This document shows positions 45,347 to 58,800 of a stretch of 64,000 bases of DNA, piece after piece (the stretch's first letter is position 1; each line of letters begins with the position of its first letter). Under the pieces are notes generated by a model that did not search any database, had not been told where the DNA came from, and saw only the letters and a list, made by a program, of their open reading frames with translations. The DNA is from Ampullaceana balthica (taxonomy: Eukaryota > Mollusca > Gastropoda > Lymnaeidae): positions 658,501 to 722,500 of the forward strand of contig CALYLW010000058.1 in assembly GCA_944989445.1 (NCBI GenBank), given 5' to 3'. Made by a program: the position numbers and the translations under genes.

Positions 45347-47704
45347 CTAGAAAAATACCCGCACTTTGTAGCGGGAGTGTGCTGACCCTTTATCCAAGTA
45401 TAAGTTCCTGGTTATAACAATTTTTATTTGCCAAGATAAATTTAAGATTCATCTATTTAGTTAAAATCTTATGAGAAGCAGAGATATGCCATTTTACCGC
45501 GTGAGTTGTTTTCACTTAATGCAGTGCCTTTTAACATAACCTTACTATTTAAAAGATATGATTTATTAAATAATGATTCTTGCCGACCATAATAACTAAA
45601 TTTACAATTTCATTCCCACTTGTACAAAATTAACATAACTTACAGGTTTTCCGAAAGAGCTCTACCACCCTCGTCACTCAAAAATTTAATATATAATTAC
45701 GAAACTGCATCGTATCACAATTGTAAGTTATATAATATTTGTAACCACGTCTATGTGATAAAGAACATGTGACACTATCCATTTAAAAGGCAAAAGCTAA
45801 GTGACTCATAGCGCAAATAAACAAAATTATAAATGTACTTTCTAAAATACTGTTTTTAAAAAAACGTTCATATTAAAATGATATAAAAAAATGTGCACAC
45901 CATATTTAGACAATATAGAAAGCTGGCCGCATAAAATAAAGTCTTGTTATAAAGTAAATGTACTGGACCAAAATAACTCCTCCTTTTGACGTATTAAGAA
46001 TCTCTTTCACAGGGAAATAATATTTAACATTTTGTATGTCTCTATATTTTACTATTTATATTTACGGTTTATAAGCAATGTGTATAATTTCAAAAAGGAA
46101 TCATTTTTTTTTGTGTTCCCTATTTCGGATAAGGCATCATATTTTGTAAATTATATTCAATGCACACACGCACACCAGATTTTATATCTGAAAAATAAAA
46201 TAAAAATGAAAAAAAAAGATACAACCGTCTATTAATAAGTGCATCGTAAAAATGATTAAAAGGCAATTTTAGAAATAGCCTATGCTATTCTGAATACAAA
46301 GGAGTGAACATAAAAACATATTCAATTCGCAATTCATATTCATTAAGCGTTTTCAGGATCACTTCATTAAATTTAGTCAAGTTTTGTTAATAAATTCGGT
46401 ATCGAAAGTTTATAATGTATAGTGTATATAAAGCTTAAGTAAACTGTTTTAAAGTGTAAGTTTATTTGACATAGGCCATAACTTTCAACATAAAATAAAC
46501 TCGCTACATCTATGGTTTTCAATTCAATGTCGAGTTATGAATTAAATTTTAAAAAAATCCCAATTTTATTCATTGCATGTAAAATATTAAATACAATGCA
46601 TCGTGAAAATAATTAAAATTAAAATAATTTAAACGCATATGTAATATATAAAGCTCAGTTGATATTTTTATGTTTGTTTGTTTGTATCCATTAAAGAAAG
46701 GCCACTGCTTTGTTGACATTTTCCAAAAGATCTCTGCCACTGTCGTCACTAAAAAAGCTCTTATATATTTACGACACTGCATCGTAACACAATGGTAATT
46801 AATACAATATTTGCAACAGCGTCTATGAGATAAAGATAATAAAGATAAATAAAGTAATTAGGCTATATTCCTAATTTAAAAAAAAATAATAAAAAAAACA
46901 AATTAATTTTATGTTAAAAACGCATGTGAAACCATGACAATAATTGATTTTACAAATGACCTATGTTAATCCATCATCAAAGGAATGAACATAACATATT
47001 AAATTCGCAATACAAAATAATTAAGCGTTTTCAGGATCACTTTATTTAGTTTAATCTACTTATGTTAATAGGTCCGGTAGCCTAAATTTAATTTTTTTTC
47101 AAACAATACTGACACAATTATTACATAAATAGGTTTTTTATTAAATGTCGAGTTATGGAACAGAAAATAATTAAAACAAATTCGCAATTAAATTTAAACG
47201 TGTAAACAATTAAATCGAATGCATCGTGTGGCAGTTGTAATTAAATATGTTTACGTGTCTATCTAATATATAGAAAGTAACAGTAAAGAAAATGACAATT
47301 CTTTGTACTACACAGCTCAAATTATGAAGCGTACACGAAAATGTGCGCACCGTAATTAGACAATATAATAATTTTTGAATGCGCACCGCTGAAAATAAAG
47401 TATTGGGGGAAATAAACGTCACCAAAAGTAACTCGCTTTGAACGGCATTTGAACGTCCGCGTAAATTTGTTCAATACAGAAATGAGGTTAAATTTTTTAT
47501 TCTTTGTCTCTGCATTTTCTGATTATTTAATTTACGGCATTCGGGCAAAAGGGACAATTACAAAAACCAACTTAAAAGCACCTTCAGGGTAAAAGGAACC
47601 GTTCTGCCAAATTTGGGTTTTCCGTGATAGTCTAACAGAAAGTCGAAAAGTGAAACATACAAACATACAAACATACAAACACCAACTGAGCTTTATATAT
47701 TAGA
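45347..47704 (-). mobile_element. Non-autonomous Helitron, minus orientation
   Basis: The 5' end reads A/TCTAATATATAAAGCTCAG (47704 inward). The 3' end has the hairpin cccgctacaaagtgcggg, a short spacer and CTAG (45350-45347) followed by T. No target duplication is expected. It contains diverged internal duplications (blocks with catcgtaacacaat and tctatgagataaag at about 45700 and 46790). There is no Rep/helicase coding, so it depends on a helper. It is a close relative of the plus-strand copy at 50862-54244. Confidence 0.8.
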
Positions 47705-47721
47705 TGTTGTTGTTTCACTAA

Positions 47722-47995
47722 GGGCCGTCCATAAAGTACGTCACGCTCCAGAGGGGGGAGGGGGGTGTACGAAAGTGTGACAATTTGTGACAGGAGGGAG
47801 GGGGGTCCGGCCATGTGTGACGTCACGGTTTTTTATATTAAATTTTAAATATTTTGTAAATAAAAAACACAATTTTTGTTCCAAAGTGTGACGTACTTTA
47901 GGGAGGGAGGTCCGAGATTTGTGACAGTTTGTGACAGGGGGAGGGGGGAGTTAAAAATTGTCAAAAATAGCGTGACGTACTTTATGGACGGCCCC
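47722..47995. mobile_element. Harbinger-type MITE
   Basis: Ends gggccgtccataaagtacgt and acgtactttatggacggcccc with TAA flanks (47719-47721, 47996-47998). Length is 274 bp. It lies 17 bp outside the Helitron 5' end. Confidence 0.85.
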
Positions 47996-48689
47996 TAAGG
48001 TGTGAAATTTGTTGTGTTTTTTTCCGATAAGATTGTATGTCCCATAATTTCTATCTTTTCCTTATCCCCGCCCCTCCTAATTCTAGTATTTATTTCTGGA
48101 TATTAGATTATTTATTTGCAAATTTAAATTAAGATTTTTCTATTCTTCAAAACGTATGTGAAACTAAGATATACAATTTTTATAAATACATTCCTTTGGT
48201 ACCCCGGACACGAAGGAGTGGATATAATTAGTTCAAATCGATGTAGAATTTCATATGGAGTATCAGGTTTATTTTTAATAAGTTTGATATAGATCTATCC
48301 ATAAGTCCAGTAGCCAATATTTAACTTATATCAATTTAGCTTTCTACTGATGTGTATTACTTTAATTTCAGTTGTGCTAAATTTTAGTAAGTAATGTTTA
48401 AGGCATGAGCATGCTCAATAATAGACTTGTAGTCATATGGGAGATTTGAAACTTAAGGATAAGTCAGTGAGGGATTAGGCTTTCATTAGTATAGGAAAAA
48501 ATACTGATTAAATTAAATGAATTAAGAACATTTAAAATATACAAATTAAGGAGATATCCAATCACTCTTGGCAATCAAGATTGATGGACAGAAATGCAAG
48601 CTAGAAACATGAAAGAGTCGAAAGTCTGCAGATTGTTTCTATTTTATTATGTTTCACAATTTGGCAGCGACTATCGATAGTGCAGATGA

Positions 48690-49636
48690 AGAGTTAAATG
48701 TTCTATCTCTACAAAGGTCATCATTGAGCAGTTAACAAAATTAATTGACCGTTTCAAGTTTCACTTTCCAACGGAAGATGACCCACGGAAAGGCACTGGG
48801 TGTATAATCGATATTTTTATTTCTTCGAATGTTGACCTGTCTGTAAATTTGGAAGATAAATTGCTTAAGTTAGCTGTAAATGAAGGGTTAAAAATGAATT
48901 TCGGAGCTATGGCATTTTTTGCATCCTTTTGGATTCTCGCGGGTTCAGAATATCCTGAACTTGCCGAAATTGAACTCAAGGCTCTTGTCCCATGAACGTC
49001 ATCTTATCTATGTGGGACTGATTTTTTAACAATCAGCATTATTAAGACAAGCACAGGAACAGTATGAGAGTTCGTTCTCCGTAGCGTGAAGCACTGTCCT
49101 CTATGGAACAAAGACTGAATTAACGTGCAAAAAATAAACAGGCTCACCTTACCCATTAGTTTCAGATAAACTTTGAGCATAAACGTACACATGTACTTAC
49201 TATAGTTACTAAATTATTTTTATAAATAAATAAGCATGACTTTTTATATTACATTTTATGTTATCTTTAATCAAACGTAGACTTAAGTCGGGAAATAAAT
49301 TTATTAAAGTACTATCAATTTTTAAAAAAAGTTGAAACAAAAACGATGGCTGCCATTATCCACACATTTTTATACAAAATGAAAACGGTCGTAAAAGAGC
49401 ATTAAGCAATCAAGGCTTAAGTTTATTCTTTTTCAAAGTTGTTGGATGATATGTAGAATAAAACAAACCGAATTCATGCTTAATCTTGGGGGGCTTTAGG
49501 CCATGTAGTGGGCTCATTTTGCTAACACGTCAGTACAGGGAAAATCACGTCAGTACGGGAAAATAGTGCACCGGTCCGTGGAGCAATGGAAAACATTCCT
49601 GCTGGTACGTCATGCGAAAAAGTTTGAGAAGCACTG
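48690..49636 (+). pseudogene. hAT transposase fragment of the Buster/ZBED-like lineage, with 3' terminal repeat
   Basis: The plus frame from about 48740 reads LDRFKFHFPTEDDPRKGTGC and FISSNVDLSVNLEDKLLKLA, then MAFFASFWILAGSEYPELAE, IELKALVP, a stop, SSYLCGTDFLT and SIIKTSTGTV. This is the C-terminal domain of Buster/ZBED-type hAT transposases (FW....EYP.L...AL..L.PFATTYLCE.GFS...IKTK). The downstream terminus aaaagtttgagaagcactg (49617-49636) is the inverted form of the CAGTG.TTCTCAAACTT end used by this lineage. No 5' terminus was found. Stops and a lost C-terminal Arg block make it inactive. Confidence 0.7.
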
Positions 49637-49694
49637 CTGTATACAAAATGAAATGAGATGAGGTAGCCAAATATATTTGAGAACGTTCCCTCAA

Positions 49695-49729
49695 TTTATA
49701 AATAGAACGGGATGTGACTGGGTATAAAA
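49695..49729 (+). promoter_or_regulatory. TATA box promoter of a split secreted-protein gene
   Basis: ttataaatag (about 49696) and tataaaac (49723) lie 105-140 bases before the ATG at 49834. The region between has no element signature. Confidence 0.45.
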
Positions 49730-49833
49730 CTTCAAGTTTTGATCAGTGACAGTGTATGTCAGCTAAGGCAAAGCAACTACGAACACTTGTTAACGGACTA
49801 CAGGAATTCGACTCCATTTAAACAATTGAGGGC

Positions 49834-52800
49834 ATGGCTTTCTGCAAATGTAAGTAACTCATTATTTGACATAAAAACTATGTACACTATTTGAAAAAGC
49901 TGATAGGAAGTATTTGTTAAAGGTCAATGGTAAAGCATTGTGAGTTAATAAGCAGATATCTTTGAGAAGAACTATCTATCTGTTATATGTTCGTTCGTCC
50001 GTCGATACGACGAGGACCACTCTAGTCATCCGAGGGTTGTCTGTGCGTGCGCAGATGGCTGATTAGGCCGATCCTTGCACGAAAGGTTCGGGAACAGAAG
50101 GGACAAGGGACGAGTGCGACATCTCCTGGAGGGTTGACAGCATGGTCCTTTCGGGCTTGCCTCTTCTTTTCTGCGGCGGTGATCCGGTTTGCCTCGCATG
50201 ACCCGGCACCTTCGTGGATGGATGAGCGCCAGGTGGATCGGTCCATTGCAGCTTGTTCCCACGTGTCTGGATTGATGGCAAACGCTTTCATTGAGGCTTT
50301 TAGTGTGTCTTTGAAGCGTTTCTTTTGCCCACCGTGGGACCGCTGGCCATATTGGAGCTCACCATAGAAGATTCTCTTTGGCAGTCTCTCGTCTGGCATT
50401 CGGACAACGTGCCCTGCCCAGCGAAGCTGGGTCTGCATCAGGAGGGTGAAGATGCTGGGGAGACCTGCCCTGGTCAGTACCACTGTGTCTGGAATTTTGT
50501 TCTGCCACTTTATGCCGAGAATCTTCCTGAGGCTTGTCATATGAAAGTGGTTAAGCTTTCTTGCATGGCGCTGATAAACATTCCAAGTTTCACAAGCATA
50601 TTATATAGCAGTGTGGGGAGCACCACTGCCCTGTACACTTTCACCTTGGTCTGGATGGTAATGCCTCTTCTGTTCCAGACATTAGGGTACAACCTGCCGA
50701 AAGTGGAGCTGGCTCTAGCAATTCTGACGTTCACTTCGTCATCGATGGTGACATTTTGAGACAGTGTGCTGCCTAGGTATGTGAACTGGTGCACTGTGTT
50801 GAGTATCTGGCCGTTGACAGTGATGTTGGGCTCTATGTAGGGCCTTCTATCTATCTATATATCTAATATATAAAGCTCAGTTGTTTGTATCTTTGTCTGT
50901 ATGTTTCACTTTTCAACTTTCTGTTCGTTACACAATCACGGAAAAACCAAATGACGGACGGGGACCAAATTTGGCAGGACGGTTCCTTTTACCCTGGAGA
51001 TGGTTTTAAGTTATTTTTTGTAATTGCCCTTTTGCCCGAATGCCGTAAATTAAATAATCAGAAAATGCAGAGACAAAGAATAAAAAATGTAACCTCATTT
51101 CTGTATTGAACAAATTTACGCGGACGTCCAAATGCCGTTCAAAGCGAGTTACTTTTGGTGACGTTTTTCCCCCCCCCCAATACTTTATTTTCAGCCGTAC
51201 GCATTCAAAAAATATTATAATGTCTAATTACGGTTCTGTACGCTTCATAATTTGAGCTGTGTAGTACAAAGAATTGTCATTTTCTTTACTTTTACTTTCT
51301 ATATATTAGATAGACACGTAAACATATTTAATTACAACTGTAGCACACGATGCATTAGATTTAATTGTTTACACGTTTAAATTTAATTGCGAATTTGTTT
51401 TAATTATTTTCTGTTCCATAACTCAACATTTAATTAAAAAACCTATTTATGTAATAATTGTGTCAGTATTTTTTTCAAGGCTTCATTTTTAGCGGTGCGC
51501 GTTTTAAAATCTTTTATCGCCTGATTACTGTGCGCACATTTTCGTGTTCGCATCTTAAATTTAGCTGTGTCCTATTAATATAACATTTATATTTTGTTTG
51601 TCTTTTACATAAGCTATTGTCTTTTACATAACCTATACACTTATAACATTTAAACTTAGGCTACCGGACCTATTAACATAAGTAGATTAAATTAAATAAA
51701 GTGATCCTGAAAACGCTTAATTATTTTGTATTGCGATTTGAATATGTTATGTTCATTCCTTTGATGATGGATTAACATAGGCCGATTTCATTTTTAAAAT
51801 TGATTATTGTCATGGTTTCACATGCGTTTTCATCATAAAATTGATTTGTTTTGTTTGTTTTTTAAAAATTAGGAATATAGTCTAATTTCTTTATTTATCT
51901 TTATTATCTTTATCTCATAGACGCTGTTGCAAATATTAAGGTTGGGCCACACTATCAAATACTCGCGAGCATTTGATCAAACATCAAACAAACGCACTAT
52001 AAATATTTTTGTATTATTACGCAACCTCCATATCACATGGTAAATTATTACAAATTGAAGTTCAAAGTTCATCATCGGAGAGTTGTTTATGTTGACTACG
52101 ATGTGCTATTAATTAATACAATTGCTCGTGATCAACCAAATTTTTATCAAATTATTATTATTTTTAAAATGTCAAAACAACAACAATAAACAATATACGA
52201 TTTATTACGAAGTAGATATGCATTTTATTTAAATTAGGCTTTTAAAAACAGAGACTTTTTAAATTAAAAGAATGAAAATAAATAATAAAATAATAATAAA
52301 GACTTCAACTTTAAATTCAAAATATTCAAATGAATGTGTAGAATGAGTATAAATATGACTTATTTTAAAAATGAGTTAATATGTTTAAATAGTCATACTA
52401 TCTACTACTGTGGCTAAGGAGTCTGCCATCGTTCGTAGAAATTACGCAAAAAAATTTCTTTATTTTGAATCTATGAAATAGAACTAATAATTAATAATGA
52501 TGTTATAAGATAGATAAAGGTACGTTTAAAAAAATATCTTGCCCCTCCTTGGTCATAAACACAAGAAAAAATAAAAAGCTTGCCAAGAGTCCAACTATAA
52601 CTCTAAATTATATTTCAATACTTTGTTAATCAAATTTTGTTCAGCCTAAGGCTAAGGCCTACGCCTAAGCTTAGGAGCCGTCCATAAAGTAAGTCACGCA
52701 CTAGAGGGGGGAGGGGTGTAAGAAAGTGTGACAGGGGAAAAATTGTGTGACAGTTTGTGTTAATAAAAAATTAGTTTTGTATTAATTAAAATTGTGTTAC

Positions 52801-55800
52801 GATGCATTGTCGTAAATATATAAGAGCTTTTTTTAGTGACGACATTGGCAGAGATCTTTTGGAAAAATGCCAACAAAGCAGTGGCCTTTTTTTAATGGAT
52901 ACAAACAAAAAAACTACAACATAAAAATATAAACTGAGCTTTATATATTACATATGCGTTTAAATTATTTTATTTCAATTATTTTCACGATGCATTGTAT
53001 TAATATTTTACATGCAATGAATAAAATTGGGATTTTAAAAAATTTAATTCATAACTCGACATTTAATTAAAAACCATAGATGTAGCGAGTTTATTTTATG
53101 TTGAAAGTGATGGCGATGGTCTATGTCAAATAAACTTGCACTTTAAAACTGTTTACTTAAGCTTTATATACACTATACATTATAAACTTTCGCTACCGAA
53201 CGTATTAACAAAAGTTGACTAAATTTAATGAAGTGATCCTGAAAACGCTTAATTAATATGAATTGCGAATTGAATATGTTTTTATGTTCATTCCTTTGTA
53301 TTCAGAGTAGCATAGGCCATTTCTAAAATTGCCTTTTAATCATTTTTAAGATTCACACATGGACAGACTGTTGAATCTTTTTTTTTCATTTTAATTTTAT
53401 TTTTCAGATATAAAATATGGTGTGTGTGTGTGTGCATTGAATATAATTTACAAAATATGATGCCTTATCCGAAATAGGGAACAAAAAAAAAGATTCCTTT
53501 TTGAAATTATACACATTGCTTATAAACCGTAAATATAAATCGTAAAATATAGAGACATAAAAATGTTAAATATTATTTCCCTGTTACAACAATTATGAAT
53601 ACGTCAAAATGAGGAGTTATTTTGGTCCAGTACATTTACTTTATAACAAGACTTTATTTTATGCGGCCAGCTTTCTATATATCTAAATATGGTGTGCACA
53701 TTTTTTTATATCATTTTAATACGACAGTTTTTTTAAAATAGTATTTTAGAAAGTACATTTATAATTTTGTTTATTTGCGCTATAAGTCACTTAGATTTTG
53801 CCTTTTAAAGGGATAGTGCCACATGTTCTTTATCTCATAGACGTGGTTACAAATATAATATAACTTACAATTGTGATACGATGCAGTTTCGTATTTATAT
53901 ATTAAATTTTTGAGTGACGAGGGTGGTAGAGCTCTTTCGGAAAACCTATAAGTTATGTTAATTTTGTACAAGTGGGAATGAAATTGTAAATTTAGTTATT
54001 ATGGTCGGCAAGAAACATGATTTAATAAATCATATCTTTTAAATGGTAAGGTTATGTTAAAAGGCACTGCATTAAGTGAAAACAACTCACGCGGTAAAAT
54101 GGCATATCTCTGTTTCTTATAAGATTTTAACTAAATAGATGAATCTGAAATTTAACTTGGCAAATAAAAATTGTAATAACCAGCAACTAATACTTGGATA
54201 AAGGGTCAGCACACTCCCGCTACAGTGTGCGGGTATTTTTCTAGTTTATATATATAATTCACCAGAACAAGCACAAGACGAGTGCAAATAAGCATGACGA
54301 ATGACCCCCACTAGGGTCGGCCAATGACAGTTTATGGTTGGCAAGCTAGGTTGGTGCAGTGTGTGGATCAGGTAGCTAACCGAAGTGCGCATGTCTCAAG
54401 ACCAACAATGCGTCGGCGTTCCCCCCTCGAAATTCACTCGCGTTGTTTTATTTCTTCGTGCTGTAGTTTTTGTCCGTTCTTCCACCCCCCATTCTTTGAA
54501 CAATCTATGAGGAAGTTTGCGGCGTATGCTACGCCGCGGGTCGTATATACTTTCTAATATTTTATTCATTGTACACTGCAACACCAGTTTATTTATTTTA
54601 AAACTAAAAGATAAGAGAACATTTGATACGCTCAAAATTTTTCAAAAGTCATTTATAAATGATGACACCTTAGCTAGACATAGGCCATACCCCGCCCTTT
54701 GCCAAGAACATACCACTGACAGCATTGTCACAGATCAAATCAGAAGTAACAATGTCTCAGATCATACCAACGAGGAGATTGTTACTTATCATATCAAAGA
54801 CAACATTGTCACAGATCAAATCAGAAGTAACTAAGTAACAATGTCTCAGATCATACCAACGAGGAGATTGTTACTTATCATATCAAAGACAACATTGTCA
54901 CAGATCAAATCAGAAGTAACTAAGTAACAATGTCTCAGATCATACCAACGAGGAGGTTGTTACTTATCGTATCAAAGACAACATTGTCACAGATTGTGCA
55001 CAACTATCTCAAACCAGGCTCTCAGCACTAGATGATAAAATTTTGGACTTGAATTTTTTTTAAAGTACAAGCTTTATTTGAATAATTTTAAGTATTGTAT
55101 TTGTGTCCATAACTTTAATATTTATCTTCTAAAATTAAAGATCATATAGTAATACAGTTGATACAATATTTAAATTAAATGAATTTGGTGAACAGAGGTG
55201 ACAAGTTTATTATTAAAATAGCAACACTTTGTGTATGTAACATTACTTGACTGTGTACAGTTATATAAAACAGGATGTAAATTGTTGAGTGAAGGTCATG
55301 CACCAAGTATCCTCCTTCACACGCACAAACAAATACAATCATGTATACCACAAATACAATCATATATCTCACAACTACAATCATGTATCTCTCAGCTACA
55401 GTACTATATCTCACTACTACAAGCATTTATACCACAAAAACAATCATATATCTCACAACTACAATCATATATCTCACAACTACAATAATGTATCTCTCAA
55501 CTACAATCCTATATCTCACAAATACAAGCATATATCCCACAAATACAATCATATATCTCACAACTACAATCATATATCTCACAACTACAATCATATATCC
55601 CACACATACAATCATATATCTCACAACTACAATCATATATCCCACACATACAATCCTATATCTCACAACTACAATCATATATCCCACAAATACAATCATA
55701 TATCTCACAACTACAATCATATATCTCACAACTACAATCATATATCCCACACATACAATCATATATCTCACAACTACAATTATGTATCTCACAACTACAA

Positions 55801-58800
55801 TCATGTATCTCACAAATACAATCATGTATCTCACAACTACAATCATATATCCCACAACTAAAATCATATATATCACAACTACAATCATATATCTTACAAC
55901 TGCAATCATGTATTATGTACTGTCTATCATGTACAAGGCTGCGAAACATAAATACAAATGTGTATAAATATTAATAAACATTAAAAGTTTCACAACTTTG
56001 ATCATATACATGCTACCATCATATTAATTAGAAATGTTTATCCATATTCAAAAGAATATTTGCAAAGAGTAATGAGTTGTGGTGAGCGCCCTACGCTTTT
56101 ATGTGCAATGGATAGGTTCACGGATTTCACCTGAAATCATAGAAAAAATTTATTTCCTTCTTTTAAGCGCAAAAGCGTGTTTTTACAAATCTTAATATAT
56201 TTTTAAAATTCTTTTTAGTGCACTTTCTATGTGTAAATAAAAGCGTGTCCTTTCGAAAAAAAGATTTTTTAAAAAAGTATTTTATTTAAAAAATGTGGGT
56301 GTGAGAAGGGACATAATTGATAAAGGGAATGATAAAGGGGACGCGGTGGTCGAGTGGCAGCGCACTAGACTGTCGTACCGATGGTCACGGGTTCGAATCC
56401 ATGTGAAGGCAAGGGTTTGTTCCCGGGGCCTAGGGCGTCCCTGAGTCACACCGCTCCGAATGGGTACCTACTACATGTGGAAGAAATCAGGAGCCCCGAG
56501 CCTAGTGCTCTTCATGGGTCTTCCTGGAAGACGTTGACAGCTGGGAAAACCCCCCCGGAGCGGTCGCTTCTGAAGCGGCCACCTGGGCATCTAAGACAGA
56601 AAGTCGAGGATGCCTCCCACTAAGTTGACCTTACTACGACCCGCTACCACTTCGGCGCCACCCCGGCAAAGCATACGATACGAGTCTCAATGGTTAGGAT
56701 CGCCGCAATGCGGGGGATCATCAATGACCTACCTAGGGTGCAACCCCCACTGGAAGGTTTCCTCAGAGCTGGCGTCCGCTGCGTTCTTCGCGGTACCTTT
56801 TGCTAATCCGTGCTGGCGCTCCTGGCCCTAAACCGGCACCGCTCAATGGCGTTGCTAGTAAAATTGAGGGGGACGAAACGGTCGCTTCGGATTTACCCGA
56901 CCCTCAACGGGTAATTTGGTTTTCATCATCGACAATGCATTTAAGATGCTTTGTCTAAGATCCGTACAGCGACTGTAATCATATGTGACTAGCACCTAAC
57001 ATGTAGCACATGTGACTACATGTAGTTAGGCGGCTGGGTAATGCGTGGAACCCACAAAGCCGTGGCCTGTGAACGCTGCATCACTTGCCAACAGATCATC
57101 TGTCATGGTCTGTGGACGCAACTATCTTCTGCATAGAAGGCGCGTCTGTATAGATAAGATAAGATAAGATAATGTTTGAATAATCAAAACTCCTGTTGCT
57201 CCTCTTTTATTATCTGTCCATTTAGATTTAGTTTCGTATTACTGAGCTGTTAAACACGGGGAATGAGGTCATCGTTCGCTGGGGTGAATTTCGGTGGTAC
57301 GCATGTGGATGTAAACAATAGCAGACGGATACAGATGCTCTATAGAGATAAACAAAAATGCATTAATTTAATTACAGTACATTCGATCGATGAAACATTT
57401 TGTTGCAAAGGATTGTCATCCAAGATATATCTGTGGTAAAATTTTGAGATCTCTAGGACCATCAGAAATGGTTTAATTTCACGTTACAAGATTTGACAGA
57501 TACAACATACAATCTGTCTTCAATAAAAGCGTGTAAAAAAGGGAGTCTGGATAGTGAAAAAGTGGGCTTAATGATATAATTATCAAAATTTATTTACAAT
57601 ATATATTTACAAAATATAATGTCTTATCTGAAAACGGGAAACAACAAAGAATTGAATCCCTTGGTGAAACAGCAACATATAAGATTTTAGAATCCATCGG
57701 TATATAGGACCGTTTTGATAAAAGGGACAAAAGGGAAAAAATTATAAAAATAGGTTTGATGTATTTTAATTTGGTTTTTTATTGATTCATTTTACTTCTT
57801 CCTTTAAGTTCTATTAGCGTATTAAAGAATACACGAGTTTCATTCCGAATGTAATCTCTTGATACGTTGAGTCTATAGCAATGAGAAATGTTTGTTTGCA
57901 GGATTTTAAATTAAGTTAATGCCCTTTTCAAATCTTTTGTTACGTTTCAAAGCTCTCTTTATATTAGGTAAAATTGTCTCAGAATTAGAGAATTACATTT
58001 TTCATAAGTATAATTTCTGTCCAACGGAAAGTTGCATTCCAAAAAGTAATCACCAGAAGTTGTAACTAGAAGGCCGAACTTAAATCGTTGCATACACATA
58101 TATACTTAACATATAATTATTGGCATATTTTCAACTACGAATTAAACCTTATAGGGCAGTACACTCCCGCTGCAAAAGTGCGGGTACATTTCTAGTTGAC
58201 TATATTTTAGGGTTAGTGGGTAGAGAGCGTCAGCGGATCTTTAAGATTTAACTTTTCTTGTTTCAGTTTTTGACGTCATGAAATATTGTGTATGGATGAA
58301 CATTTTGATATCTGTACTATGTATCGTATCAGTCTCTTCTGAAATCAAGTAAGTAAACTATCTTCAATTTCTAAAACGTTTTTCTTATGCTCTTTGAGAG
58401 AGGATTTTTTTCATGCTCTTGGATAGTGGTGTGGGAGAAAATTACTCTCTAACATACTTTACCCAAACAGTTATAGCATGTTTTATAATTGAAAGCATTC
58501 ATTATATAAAATAAAATATCAATATTATACATTATTTTTTCTAACATTTTAATAAATTATTTATATTAATAAAAGTAATACTTTTATGTTTAAAGATACC
58601 ATATCGTTGGCATGTGAAATTGATTGTTTCCTAAATGAACCTCGTAGTATGGCATCCAAACCTATAGCAGACGAATTGTGGTCGGTATCCACAGTGGAAC
58701 ACAAAATCCATTGATGAACTGATGGAAAAGGAATTAACGTCCATGTCTTGAGAACATGTTGGACATTTCTTGCATCTTCTTGAAAAGATAACTTCTTTGT

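Noticed and set aside
56336..56405. True tRNA gene
   Set aside because: A and B boxes are perfect, but the 5' and 3' ends do not pair as an acceptor stem and the sequence continues into a dispersed element.
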